From DATNBT01 sp964579765 (GTDB lineage: Bacteria; Acidobacteriota; Vicinamibacteria; Vicinamibacterales; CAVVIG01), in the NCBI GenBank assembly GCA_964579765.1, contig CAZOIK010000179.1:1-18156 (forward strand): 18,156 nt of DNA, in the 5' to 3' direction. Shown here in pieces: positions 6,087 through 14,782 of this stretch. Each line of letters opens with the position of its first letter. Position 1 is the first letter of the stretch. The notes below the pieces were generated by a model. That model was not told the DNA's origin and did not search any database. It saw only the letters and a list, made by a program, of their open reading frames with translations. The position numbers and the translations under genes are program-made.

Positions 6087-8168
6087 ATGCCGGTGGGGAA
6101 CGTCGCGTCGCACTGCCCCTATTGCGCGCTGCAGTGCGGCGTCACGCTCGCGTCCGGGCCGTCGGGACTGGCGCTCGCCGGCAACGCGGCCTTCCCGGTC
6201 AACCGCGGCGCGCTCTGCGTCAAGGGCTGGTCGGCGCTCGAGCCGCTCGGGCATCCCGAACGCCTGCGCACGCCGCTGGTGCGCGACGACAGTGGACGTC
6301 TCGAGCCGGCAAGCTGGAGCGACGCACTCGACGTCGTCGCGCAGCGGTTCAGCCAGATCCAGGCGCGGCACGGGGCTGACGCGGTCGGCGTGTTCGGCGG
6401 CGGCACGCTGACCAACGAGAAGGCCTACCTGCTCGGCAAGTTCGCGCGTCTCGCGCTCGGCACGTCGAACATCGACTACAACGGCCGCTTCTGCACGTCG
6501 TCGGCCGCGGCCGCGGCGACGATGGGGCTTGGCGTCGATCGCGGGCTGCCGTTCCCGCTCGAGGACATCCCGCACGCGTCGGTGATCCTGCTCGCCGGCG
6601 CCAACGCGGCCGAGACGATGCCGCCGCTGATGCAGTACTTCGACGCGCAGATCGCGCGCGGCGGCCGGCTCATCGTCGTGGATCCGCGACGAACGCCGAC
6701 GGCCGCGAGCGCCACACGTCATCTCGCGATCCGTCCGGGTACCGATGCCGCGCTGGCCAACGGCATCCTGCACGTGCTCGTGCGCGACGACCTCATCGAC
6801 GCCGCGTTCATTCGCGATCGGACGGACGGCTTCGAGTCGCTCCGCCGGCTGAGCGCCGTCTACTCGCCGCAGCGCGTCGAAGCGCTGACGGACATTCCGA
6901 AAGAGATGGTCGTCGAGACGGCGCGAAGCCTCGGTACGGCCGCGCATCCGATGATTCTCACCGCACGCGGGCCGGAACAGCAGGCGCAGGGCGTCAACAA
7001 CACGCTCGCCTACATCAACATCGCGCTCGCGCTCGGCGCCGTCGGCCGTCCGCACAGCGGCTACGGCTGCCTGACGGGCCAGAGCAACGGCCAGGGCGGC
7101 CGCGAGCACGGGCAGAAAGCGGATCAACTGCCTGGCTACAAGCAGATCGACGACGAGGTTGCGCGCGCGTATCTCGCCGACGTGTGGGGACTGCCGGTCT
7201 CGGCGCTGCCGTTCGCGGGCAAGTCGGCGTTCGAGCTGCTCGCCTCGATCGGGCGATCGCGCGGCCTGCGCGGGCTGTTCGTCATGGGCTCCAACATCGC
7301 CGTTTCGGCGCCGAACGTCCGCTTGATCCGCGAACGGCTGCGGACGCTCGAGTGTCTCGTCGTGTCCGACTTCTTCCTCTCTGAAACGGCCGAGTTCGCG
7401 CATGTCGTGCTGCCGTCGGCCCAGTGGGCAGAGGAGGACGGCACGCTGACGAACCTCGAGGGGCGCGTGCTGAGACGCCGGCGCGCGGTCGATCCGCCCG
7501 AAGGCGTCCGCACCGACGTGGAGATCCTCTGCGCGCTGGGCCGCCGGCTCGGACGCCGGCGCGAGTTCGCGTACGAGAGCACCGAGGCCATCTTCGACGA
7601 GCTGCGCCGCGCCACGCGCGGCGGACCGGCGGACTACTCAGGCATCAGCTACGCGCGCATCGAGGCGTCGGACGGCGTGTTCTGGCCATGTCCGTCGCTC
7701 GACCATCCGGGCACGCCGCGGCTGTTCGCCGACGGATTTCCCACCGACACCGGCCGCGCGCACTTCCACGCCGTCTCGCACCGGTCGGCCGTCGAAGCGC
7801 CGAACCGTGAATATCCGCTGCTGCTCACGACCGGCCGCGTTCTCGCGCAGTACCAATCGGGCACGCAGACGCGCCGCACGCGCGCCCTGCAGGATTTGGC
7901 GGCCGCGCCCATGGCCGAGATGCATCCGTCCACGGCGTCGTCGCTCGGCCTCTCGGCCGGCGATGCCGTGCGGCTGACGACGCGCCGCGGGAGGGCGGTG
8001 TTCACGCTGAAGACGACCACGACGATTCGCGAAGACACCGTGTTCGTGCCGTTCCACTGGGGCGGCGAGCAGTCGGCCAACATCCTCACGAGCAGCGCGC
8101 TCGATCCGACGAGCAAGATGCCCGAGCTCAAGGTCTGCGCGGTGCGCGCCGAGCCGGACGGCGAATGA
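6087..8168 (+). CDS. Molybdopterin oxidoreductase, NarB/NasA-like (assimilatory nitrate reductase family)
   Basis: 693 residues, no Tat signal, so cytoplasmic. Near the N-terminus is a [4Fe-4S] motif C10-x2-C13-x3-C17-x26-C44 followed by VKG, the lysine being the usual electron relay to molybdopterin. The likely molybdenum ligand is C136 in NGRFCTSSA. A segment TGQSNGQGGREHGQKADQLP is close to what I know from actinobacterial and Bacillus assimilatory nitrate reductases. The C-terminal molybdopterin dinucleotide domain is present (LLTTGRVLAQYQSGTQTRRT; VFVPFHWGG). There is no fused FAD, [2Fe-2S] or BFD domain, so an outside donor is needed; the next gene is the candidate. ATG 6087 is the first start after an in-frame stop; no clear Shine-Dalgarno. 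Nitrate is the likely substrate but this is inferred from family and locus. Confidence 0.85.
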   Translation: MPVGNVASHCPYCALQCGVTLASGPSGLALAGNAAFPVNRGALCVKGWSALEPLGHPERLRTPLVRDDSGRLEPASWSDALDVVAQRFSQIQARHGADAVGVFGGGTLTNEKAYLLGKFARLALGTSNIDYNGRFCTSSAAAAATMGLGVDRGLPFPLEDIPHASVILLAGANAAETMPPLMQYFDAQIARGGRLIVVDPRRTPTAASATRHLAIRPGTDAALANGILHVLVRDDLIDAAFIRDRTDGFESLRRLSAVYSPQRVEALTDIPKEMVVETARSLGTAAHPMILTARGPEQQAQGVNNTLAYINIALALGAVGRPHSGYGCLTGQSNGQGGREHGQKADQLPGYKQIDDEVARAYLADVWGLPVSALPFAGKSAFELLASIGRSRGLRGLFVMGSNIAVSAPNVRLIRERLRTLECLVVSDFFLSETAEFAHVVLPSAQWAEEDGTLTNLEGRVLRRRRAVDPPEGVRTDVEILCALGRRLGRRREFAYESTEAIFDELRRATRGGPADYSGISYARIEASDGVFWPCPSLDHPGTPRLFADGFPTDTGRAHFHAVSHRSAVEAPNREYPLLLTTGRVLAQYQSGTQTRRTRALQDLAAAPMAEMHPSTASSLGLSAGDAVRLTTRRGRAVFTLKTTTTIREDTVFVPFHWGGEQSANILTSSALDPTSKMPELKVCAVRAEPDGE

Positions 8169-8236
8169 CCGATTCCTACGCATTTGTTCCAGGCGCGTTT
8201 CAGGCGACAACTCTGTCGCGTCGGATTCTCGACTGA
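8165..8236 (+). CDS. Possible 23-residue small ORF coupled to the preceding gene
   Basis: An ATG at 8165 overlaps the stop of the molybdoenzyme gene (ATGA), and the frame runs to TGA at 8234-8236. The peptide begins MTDSYAFVPGAFQ. The overlap is the same type as at the downstream gene junctions of this operon, and the 8204-8219 hairpin lies inside it, as in leader-peptide control. It may equally be chance or a decayed gene remnant. There is no independent evidence for translation. Confidence 0.2.
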   Translation: MTDSYAFVPGAFQATTLSRRILD

Positions 8237-8311
8237 CCGCATGTAAGCACCGACGCGCGGGCTGGCAGAGCCCCGCGGCCGTGGCGAAGCGTGGACAGCG
8301 TCTTGCTGTTC
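8204..8311 (+). other. Three successive hairpins in the 158-bp gap
   Basis: Hairpin 1: GCGACA (8204-8209) with TGTCGC (8214-8219), 4-nt loop. Hairpin 2: GGGCT (8259-8263) with AGCCC (8269-8273), 5-nt loop, extended past a bulged C by CGC (8256-8258) with GCG (8275-8277). Hairpin 3: ACAGC (8295-8299) with GCTGT (8305-8309), 5-nt loop, extendable by two pairs to 8293-8311. None is followed by a T-tract. They separate the first molybdoenzyme gene from the five overlapping downstream genes, so they could be an attenuator, a processing site or a stability element. I recognise no known riboswitch here. Confidence 0.3.
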
Positions 8312-8326
8312 TGACAGGGCATCGCC

Positions 8327-9874
8327 ATGTCGCTGCCTCTCTTCACGCGCGCCACCGAAGACGGCACACGGTTCGTCCTGACGCCGACAACGCGCGCGGC
8401 GTCCGCGTTCGCGCCGCACGCGGCGCCGTCTCGCATCCCGTTGCGCCAGCCTGCGCCCGGCGAGCAGTACCGTTTTCACGTGGACATGGGGAAGTGCATC
8501 GGCTGCAAGTGCTGCGTCGTCGCCTGCAACGAGCAGAACGGGAATCCGGCGGCGATCAACTGGCGGCGCGTCAGCGAGATCGAAGGCGGCTGGTATCCGC
8601 AGGCGCAGCGGTCGTACATGTCGATCGGCTGTCATCACTGTCTCGAGCCGACGTGCCTGCAGGGCTGTCCGGTGGACGCGTACAGAAAGGACGCGGCGAC
8701 GGGCATCGTGCTGCACAGCGCCGACGCGTGCATCGGCTGCCAGTACTGCACGTGGAACTGTTCGTACGGCGTCCCGCAGTACAACCCCGAACGCGGCGTC
8801 GTCGGCAAGTGCGACATGTGCCACAGCCGGCTCGAGCTGGGGCAGTCGCCGGCGTGCGTGTCGGCGTGCCCGAGCGGCGCGATTCAAATCGAGATCGTGG
8901 ACGTCGCGTCGTGGCGCGCCACCGCCGCCGGGGCAGCACCGGCGGTCGCGACCGGCCATCCGTCGGGCGATCAGAGCGTGTCCACGACTCGCGTGACGCT
9001 GCCGGCGAACCTGGCGCCGAACGCAAAGCCCGTCGATCTGGTGCACGTGCGTCCGGCTGATCCGCACTGGCCGCTCGTCGTGATGCTGGTGCTCACGCAG
9101 CTCTCGGTGGGGACGTTCGCGGCGATCTGGGTGCTGCAGCTCTTCGGCGCGTTCGCGCGGCTCGGCGTCGCGGCGCTGACGTCGCTCGCCGTCGCCGTCC
9201 TTGCGCTCGCGGCCTCGACGCTGCACCTTGGCCGCCCTGTCTATGCGTATCGTGCGCTGAAGATGTGGCGGCGGTCGTGGCTCAGCCGCGAAGTCCTCCT
9301 GTTCACCGCGTTTTCGATCGTCGCCTCGCTCTATGCCGTCGCGTTGTGGCTCGCGCTGCCCCTTGGCGCCGTCCTCGGTGGCATCACACTGGCGCTGGGG
9401 TTCGGCGGCGTGACGGCGAGCGCGTGCATCTACCGGGTCGCGTCACGGCCGGCCTGGAACACACGGCTGACGCTCGCGCAGTTCAACCTCACGGCGCTCA
9501 CGCTCGGGCCGATCTTCTCGGCGGCGGCCGGCGCGGGCTCTCCGCGGCTGCTGGCGGTCGCGACGGCGGTTGCGGCCGGCCTGCAGTTCGTCGTGCTCGC
9601 GACGAAGTTCTTCACGCTGAGCGGCAGCGACGCCGTCGAGCTCAGAGCCTCGTCAACGCTTCTGGCGACGACGTTCAGGCGCCATCTGATCGCACGCGGC
9701 GTGCTGCTCGCTGCGGGCGCGATCGCCCTGCCGCTGTTCACGTCGCAGCCGATCGCACTCTGGCTCGCGTTCTCGCTCGCGCTGACGGGCGAGGCGCTCG
9801 GACGCTACCTGTTCTTCGTCAGCGCGGTGCCGACGCATCTCGCCGCGCCGTATCTCGGGAGCGAGGCGGCATGA
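8327..9874 (+). CDS. Fused four-cluster ferredoxin / DmsC-type membrane anchor (electron-transfer subunit)
   Basis: 515 residues. Residues 50-190 form a DmsB/NrfC-like ferredoxin with four cysteine groups: C57-C60-C63-C67, C102-C105-C110-C114, C135-C138-C141-C145 and C162-C165-C177-C181. A linker of about 55 residues leads to a DmsC-like domain (about 245-515) with some eight transmembrane helices, including STLHLG and WLSRE, typical of DmsC/NrfD-like quinol-binding anchors. No Tat signal precedes the ferredoxin half, so it should face the cytoplasm. The expected role is to take electrons from quinol and pass them to one or both flanking molybdoenzymes. DmsB and DmsC are normally separate proteins; a fusion is a compact form. 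The ATG has only a weak AGGG upstream. The stop overlaps the next start (ATGA). Confidence 0.88.
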   Translation: MSLPLFTRATEDGTRFVLTPTTRAASAFAPHAAPSRIPLRQPAPGEQYRFHVDMGKCIGCKCCVVACNEQNGNPAAINWRRVSEIEGGWYPQAQRSYMSIGCHHCLEPTCLQGCPVDAYRKDAATGIVLHSADACIGCQYCTWNCSYGVPQYNPERGVVGKCDMCHSRLELGQSPACVSACPSGAIQIEIVDVASWRATAAGAAPAVATGHPSGDQSVSTTRVTLPANLAPNAKPVDLVHVRPADPHWPLVVMLVLTQLSVGTFAAIWVLQLFGAFARLGVAALTSLAVAVLALAASTLHLGRPVYAYRALKMWRRSWLSREVLLFTAFSIVASLYAVALWLALPLGAVLGGITLALGFGGVTASACIYRVASRPAWNTRLTLAQFNLTALTLGPIFSAAAGAGSPRLLAVATAVAAGLQFVVLATKFFTLSGSDAVELRASSTLLATTFRRHLIARGVLLAAGAIALPLFTSQPIALWLAFSLALTGEALGRYLFFVSAVPTHLAAPYLGSEAA

Positions 9875-12054
9875 CCGTCCGGCGCCTGCTCGGCCTCGAC
9901 ACGCTGGCGGACCGCTATGCGTACGCCCACGACGCAATGGACGGCTACACGTCGGCGCAGCGCGTCGCCGATCGCTGGGTCGCGACGACGTGCGGCTATT
10001 GCTCGGTCGGATGCGGGATGTTCATTGGGGTGCGAGACGGCAAGGCGGTGGCCGTCCGCGGCAATCCGGGTCATCCCGTCAATGCCGGCGCGCTGTGCCC
10101 GAAGGGCCTGTCGGAGCACGAGACGATTCACGCCGACACGCGCGCGCGGCATCCGCTCGTACGGCCATCGCGGAGCGCGCCGCTCGAACGCACGAGCTGG
10201 ACGAACGCGATCGAGACGATGGCTGCGCGGTTCTGTGAGGTGCAGAGGCGCCACGGACCGAACGCCGTGGGCATCGTGAGCACCGGGCAGCTGGTGACGG
10301 AAGAGTTCTACACGCTGGGCAAGCTCGCCCAGCTCGGCCTCGGCACGCGCAACTACGACGGCAACACGACGCTGTGCATGGCGACGGCCGTGGCCGGCTA
10401 CAAGCGGTCGTTCGGGAGCGACGGCCCGCCCGGCGCATACGAAGACCTCGAGCGCGCCGACGTCATCCTGCTCATCGGCGCCAACATCGCCGACAACCAC
10501 CCGATTCTCTGGCAGCGGATCGAAGCGAACCGCGCGAAGACGCTCGTCGTCGTCGATCCGCGCGTGACCAAGACGGCGATGCTCGCCGATGTGCACCTGG
10601 CGCTGAAACCGCGCTCGGATCTCGCGCTCGTCAACGGGATCGTCCACATCCTGATCGAAAGCGATCTGATCGACCACGCGTACATCGACGCGCATACGGA
10701 CGGGTTCGAAGCGCTGTACGAATCGGTGCGCGAGTACCGGCCGGAGCGCGTCGCCGAGATCACGGGCCTCGGCGTGGACGCGATCTACCGCGTCGCGTCG
10801 CTCTACGGCAACGCCCGCGCCGCGTTCATCGGCTGGACGATGGGCGTGAACCACAGCTCGAAGGGCACCGAGACGGTGAACGCCATCAACAACCTTGCGC
10901 TCATCACCGGCCACGTCGGTCGCGCGGGCGCCGCGCCGTTCTCGATCACCGGCCAGTGCAATGCGATGGGCACGCGCGAGGCCGGCTTCACGTCGTCGTT
11001 GCCTGGGTACCGCCGGTTCGAGGACGAGGTCGATCGCCGCGATCTCGCCGCGATCTGGAATCTGCCGGTCGAGCGCATTCCGGACGCGCGCGGCCTGGCG
11101 TACCCCGACATCGTCGAGGCCGTCCTCGAGAAGAAGATTCGCGCGCTCTGGATCATCGGCACCAACCCGATCGTCTCGTTTCCGAATCTCGGCGTCCTCA
11201 CGCAGGCACTCGAGTCGCTCGACTTTCTCGTCGTCCAGGACGGGTTCCACCCGACGCCGACGAGCGCGCTCGCCGATCTCGTGTTGCCCTCCGCGATCTG
11301 GGGCGAGAAGGAAGGGACATACACGAACTCGGAGCGGCGCGTCGGCAAGGTGAATCGCGCCGTCGATCCGCCGGCCGAGGCACGCGCGGACTTCGACATC
11401 TTTCTCGCGCTCGCGGCCGCGCTCGGCTGCCGTGACGAACTCTTCCCCGGCTGGACGACGCCGCGCGACGCGTTCGAGGAGTGGACGCGCGTGTCGGCGG
11501 GCCGGCTCTGCGACTACTCCGGAATGACGTGGGAGGCGATCGACGCGAGCGGCGGCATTCAGTGGCCGTACCGGGAGGGCGACGGCGATCCGACGGCCAC
11601 GCGGCGGCTCTACACAGACGGCCGCTTCCAGACGCCCGACGGCAGGGCGCGGCTGATCCCGACGGAGTGGGAGCCGTTCCCCGAACAGCCGACGCCCGCG
11701 TATCCGTTCGTCCTCAACACCGGCCGGACGGTCGAGCACTGGCACACGCGCACGAAGACCGGGCGCGTGCCGATCCTCGACTGGCTGTCGCCGCGTCCGT
11801 GGCTCGAGATGAACCCGCGCGACGGCCGCGCGCTCGGCCTCAAGCCCTCGCAGCGCGTGGACGTCGTCTCGCAACGCGGCGCCATCAGGAACCTCGAGCT
11901 GCGCCTGACCGAGACGATTGGGCCCGGACAGGTCTTCGTGCCGTTCCACTGGGCCGAGGCAAACGCCAATCAGGCGACGCAGAGCGTCTGCGATCCGATC
12001 TCGCGGGAACCCAACTACAAACAGTGCGCCGTGCGCGTGGAGCAGTCGCGATGA
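9871..12054 (+). CDS. nasA: Assimilatory nitrate reductase catalytic subunit (molybdopterin oxidoreductase)
   Basis: 727 residues, cytoplasmic. After a 40-residue extension come C41-x2-C44-x3-C48-x27-C76 for a [4Fe-4S] cluster, followed by PKG with the relay lysine. The probable molybdenum ligand is C169 in NTTLCMAT. The stretches VNHSSKGTETVNAINNLALI and ITGQCNAMGTREAGF, then LPGYRRFED, are characteristic of NasA/NasC nitrate reductases. The dinucleotide-binding C-terminal domain is present (VLNTGRTVEHWHTRTKTGR; VFVPFHWAEANANQAT). It lacks FAD, flavodoxin and BFD domains. It is clearly different from the molybdoenzyme at 6087, which has NGQGGREHGQKADQLPGY in the equivalent place. It overlaps its neighbours by ATGA on both sides and lies just before nirB, supporting nitrate-to-nitrite reduction. 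Confidence 0.9.
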   Translation: MTVRRLLGLDTLADRYAYAHDAMDGYTSAQRVADRWVATTCGYCSVGCGMFIGVRDGKAVAVRGNPGHPVNAGALCPKGLSEHETIHADTRARHPLVRPSRSAPLERTSWTNAIETMAARFCEVQRRHGPNAVGIVSTGQLVTEEFYTLGKLAQLGLGTRNYDGNTTLCMATAVAGYKRSFGSDGPPGAYEDLERADVILLIGANIADNHPILWQRIEANRAKTLVVVDPRVTKTAMLADVHLALKPRSDLALVNGIVHILIESDLIDHAYIDAHTDGFEALYESVREYRPERVAEITGLGVDAIYRVASLYGNARAAFIGWTMGVNHSSKGTETVNAINNLALITGHVGRAGAAPFSITGQCNAMGTREAGFTSSLPGYRRFEDEVDRRDLAAIWNLPVERIPDARGLAYPDIVEAVLEKKIRALWIIGTNPIVSFPNLGVLTQALESLDFLVVQDGFHPTPTSALADLVLPSAIWGEKEGTYTNSERRVGKVNRAVDPPAEARADFDIFLALAAALGCRDELFPGWTTPRDAFEEWTRVSAGRLCDYSGMTWEAIDASGGIQWPYREGDGDPTATRRLYTDGRFQTPDGRARLIPTEWEPFPEQPTPAYPFVLNTGRTVEHWHTRTKTGRVPILDWLSPRPWLEMNPRDGRALGLKPSQRVDVVSQRGAIRNLELRLTETIGPGQVFVPFHWAEANANQATQSVCDPISREPNYKQCAVRVEQSR

Positions 12055-14477
12055 AGAAGGCGATGACGACGGCGATGAAGAAGCTCGTGGTCGTGGGCAA
12101 CGGCATGGCGGGGATCGCGTGCGTCGAGGAGATTCTCAAGCACGCGCCGCAGTTCGCCGTCACCGTCTTCGGCGACGAAACGCACGTCAACTACAACCGC
12201 ATCCTGCTGTCGTCGGTTCTGGCCGGAGAGCGCGCGGCCGACGAGATCACGCTCAACCCGCTCGAGTGGTATCAGCGCAACGACATCGACCTCCGCCTCG
12301 GCGTCCGCGTCGTGGACGTCAACTCGGAAGAGAAGACCGTCACCGGAGACGACGGGAGCGTGACGCCGTACGACACGCTGCTGCTGGCGACCGGCAGCTC
12401 GGCGTTCAAGCCGCCGATCGCCGGTCTCGACATGGACGGCGTCTTCGCGTTCCGCACGCTCGACGACACGCGCGCGCTGCTCGAGCGCGCGGCGCCGGGC
12501 GTGAAGGCCGTCGTCATCGGCGGCGGGCTGCTCGGTCTCGAGGCGGCGCGCGGCCTGCAGGTCCGCGGGTGCGCGGTCACCGTCGTCCACCTGATGTCCA
12601 CGCTCATGGAGCGCCAGCTCGATCCCGACGGCGGCAATTACCTGACCGGGAAGATGGAAGACCTCGGCATCCGCGTCCTGCTGCGGCGATCGACGACGGC
12701 GATTGTCGGAGAAGGGCGCGCCGAAGGCGTCGCCCTCGAGGACGGCGAGATCCTCGAAGCCGATCTCGTCGTCGTCGCCGCCGGCATCCGCCCGAACGTG
12801 GATCTCGCGTACAAAGCGGGCGTCCGCGTCAACCGCGGCATCGTCGTGAACGACTGGATGGAGACGTCTCATCCCGACATCTTCGCCGTCGGCGAGTGCG
12901 TCGAACATCGCGGCACGTGCTACGGCCTCGTCGCGCCGCTCATCGAGCAGGGCAAGGTGCTCGCGGCGACGATGACCGGGAACAAAGGTCCTGTCTACGC
13001 CGGGACGATTCCCGCGTCGAAGCTCAAGATCATGGGCGTTGACGTCTTCTCGGCCGGCGACTGGAGCGAGCAGCACGCCGATCCGGTGCGCTTCGAGGAC
13101 CGCGCGCTCGGCGTCTACAAGAAGCTGACGGTCCGCGACGGCAAGCTGGTCGGCGCGATTCTCGTCGGCGACACCTCCGACAGCCATCGCTACATGGACT
13201 GGCTGCGCAGCGGCGTGGATCTCACCAGTCAGCGCCGCCACCTGCTGTTTCCGCCGCCGGCCGCCGACGGCGGCCTCGACGTCGCGCAGATGGCGGAGAC
13301 CTCGACCGTCTGCGGCTGCGTCGGTGTGACGAAGGGCGCCGTCATCGCGGCCATCCACGAGAGGGGCGTGTGCACGCTGTCGCAGCTCAAGGACGCGACG
13401 CGCGCCAGCACCGGCTGCGGCAGCTGCACGTCGCTCTGCCAGGACATCCTGCGCGCGGTCGCGCCCGGCTTCGAGGAGGAGAGCAAGAAGGTCCTGTGCG
13501 CGTGCGTGCCGTTCTCGCAGGAGAACCTGCGCGAGATCCTGCGCAGCCAGCGCCTGAAATCGGTGCAGGAGGTCCTCGACATCTACGGCGACGGCAACGG
13601 CTGCGAGGTGTGCAAGCCGGCGCTGAGCTACATGCTCGACATGCTCTGGTGCGGCGACCACGACGAAGATCGATCGGCGCGGTTCATCAACGATCGCGTG
13701 CACGCGAACATCCAGAAGGACGGGACCTTCTCCGTGATCCCCCGCATCCGCGGCGGCGTGACTTCGCCCGACGAACTCCGTCGCATCGCCGACGTCGCCG
13801 ACAAATACCGCGTGCCGATGGTGAAGATCACCGGCAGCCAGCGGATCGATCTGCTCGGGATCAGGAAGGAAGACCTGCCGAAGGTCTGGGCCGATCTCGG
13901 GATGCCGTCCGGCCAGGCGTACACGAAAGGCGTGCGCATGGTGAAGACGTGCGTCGGCACCGAGTTCTGCCGTTTCGGCACGCAGGACTCGACGCGCGCG
14001 GGCATCGAGATGGAGCGGCGCTTCGAGCAGCTCTTCACGCCGCACAAAGTGAAGATGGCGACCGTCGGCTGCCCGCGCAACTGCGCCGAGGCGACGGTGA
14101 AAGACGTCGGGCTCGTCGGCCAGGAAGGCGGATGGCAGGTTGTCGTCGGCGGCGCGGCGGGGAAGTCGGTGCGCAAGGCCGATCTGCTCGTCACCGTCGA
14201 AACGACCGAGGCCGCGCTCGAAGCCGCCGAGCTGTTCTTCCAGTACTACCGCGAGCAGGCGAATTACCTCGAGCGCACGTATGACTTCCTCGAGCGCGTC
14301 GGCATCGACAGGGTCCGCAAGGAGACCGTCTACGCGGCCGACGCGGTGAAGCGCGGGCTGCTCGATCGCCTGCGCAAGTCGAAGGCCGCCTCGCGCGACG
14401 CGTGGCTCGAAGGGCAGCGCCCGGTCAACCCCACGCAGTTCATCCCGCTCCGTCCGATTGAGAGCGTGCTGTCATGA
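12051..14477 (+). CDS. nirB: Assimilatory nitrite reductase [NAD(P)H], large subunit
   Basis: 808 residues, the usual NirB length. It begins with an FAD/NAD(P)H oxidoreductase domain (VVVGNGMAGIACVEEIL, residues 13-29; second nucleotide-binding site VVIGGGLLGLEAARGL, 154-169). Two BFD-like [2Fe-2S] modules follow: C421/C423 with C456/C459, and C483/C485 with C518/C521. The sulfite/nitrite reductase half carries the siroheme/[4Fe-4S] ligands C634-x5-C640 and C674-x3-C678 in TCVGTEFCRFG and GCPRNCAEA. It reduces nitrite to ammonium with six electrons from NAD(P)H in the cytoplasm. The start at 12051 overlaps the nasA stop; ATGs at 12063 and 12075 are also possible, the last lying directly before the conserved KKLVVVGNG. 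The stop overlaps nirD by ATGA. Confidence 0.97.
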   Translation: MKKAMTTAMKKLVVVGNGMAGIACVEEILKHAPQFAVTVFGDETHVNYNRILLSSVLAGERAADEITLNPLEWYQRNDIDLRLGVRVVDVNSEEKTVTGDDGSVTPYDTLLLATGSSAFKPPIAGLDMDGVFAFRTLDDTRALLERAAPGVKAVVIGGGLLGLEAARGLQVRGCAVTVVHLMSTLMERQLDPDGGNYLTGKMEDLGIRVLLRRSTTAIVGEGRAEGVALEDGEILEADLVVVAAGIRPNVDLAYKAGVRVNRGIVVNDWMETSHPDIFAVGECVEHRGTCYGLVAPLIEQGKVLAATMTGNKGPVYAGTIPASKLKIMGVDVFSAGDWSEQHADPVRFEDRALGVYKKLTVRDGKLVGAILVGDTSDSHRYMDWLRSGVDLTSQRRHLLFPPPAADGGLDVAQMAETSTVCGCVGVTKGAVIAAIHERGVCTLSQLKDATRASTGCGSCTSLCQDILRAVAPGFEEESKKVLCACVPFSQENLREILRSQRLKSVQEVLDIYGDGNGCEVCKPALSYMLDMLWCGDHDEDRSARFINDRVHANIQKDGTFSVIPRIRGGVTSPDELRRIADVADKYRVPMVKITGSQRIDLLGIRKEDLPKVWADLGMPSGQAYTKGVRMVKTCVGTEFCRFGTQDSTRAGIEMERRFEQLFTPHKVKMATVGCPRNCAEATVKDVGLVGQEGGWQVVVGGAAGKSVRKADLLVTVETTEAALEAAELFFQYYREQANYLERTYDFLERVGIDRVRKETVYAADAVKRGLLDRLRKSKAASRDAWLEGQRPVNPTQFIPLRPIESVLS

Positions 14478-14782
14478 CCTGGATCCGCATCGCGCCCTGC
14501 GACAGCATCCCGCCGCGCGAAGGCCGCGCGGCGGTGATCGGCAATCGAGAGATTGCGATCTTCAACCTGGGCGATCGCTTTCTCGCCGTAGACAACCACT
14601 GTCCGCATCAGAGCGGCCCGCTCTGCGACGGCATCGTCGCCGGCGACGCCGTCGTCTGTCCGCTGCACGCGTGGAAAGTGAAACTCGACACCGGCTCCGT
14701 CACGCGGCCATCGGGCCGCGAGGAATGCGTGCGCACCTACGCCACGCGCATCGACGACGGAATCATCTCCGTGGAGGCGTGA
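14474..14782 (+). CDS. nirD: Nitrite reductase small subunit, Rieske-type
   Basis: 102 residues. It contains a Rieske [2Fe-2S] site: C43-P-H45 and C62-P-L-H65, in the contexts NHCPHQSGPLCDG and VVCPLHAWKVKLDTG. Size and position directly after nirB identify it as NirD, the small subunit of the NAD(P)H-dependent nitrite reductase, not a larger Rieske oxygenase. It overlaps nirB by 4 nt and the transporter gene by 1 nt, so it is probably made in step with both. Confidence 0.95.
   Translation: MTWIRIAPCDSIPPREGRAAVIGNREIAIFNLGDRFLAVDNHCPHQSGPLCDGIVAGDAVVCPLHAWKVKLDTGSVTRPSGREECVRTYATRIDDGIISVEA

Noticed and set aside
12051..14477. Two BFD-like [2Fe-2S] modules in NirB as something unusual
   Set aside because: Tandem BFD-like domains are common in NirB/NasD proteins; the length is also normal.
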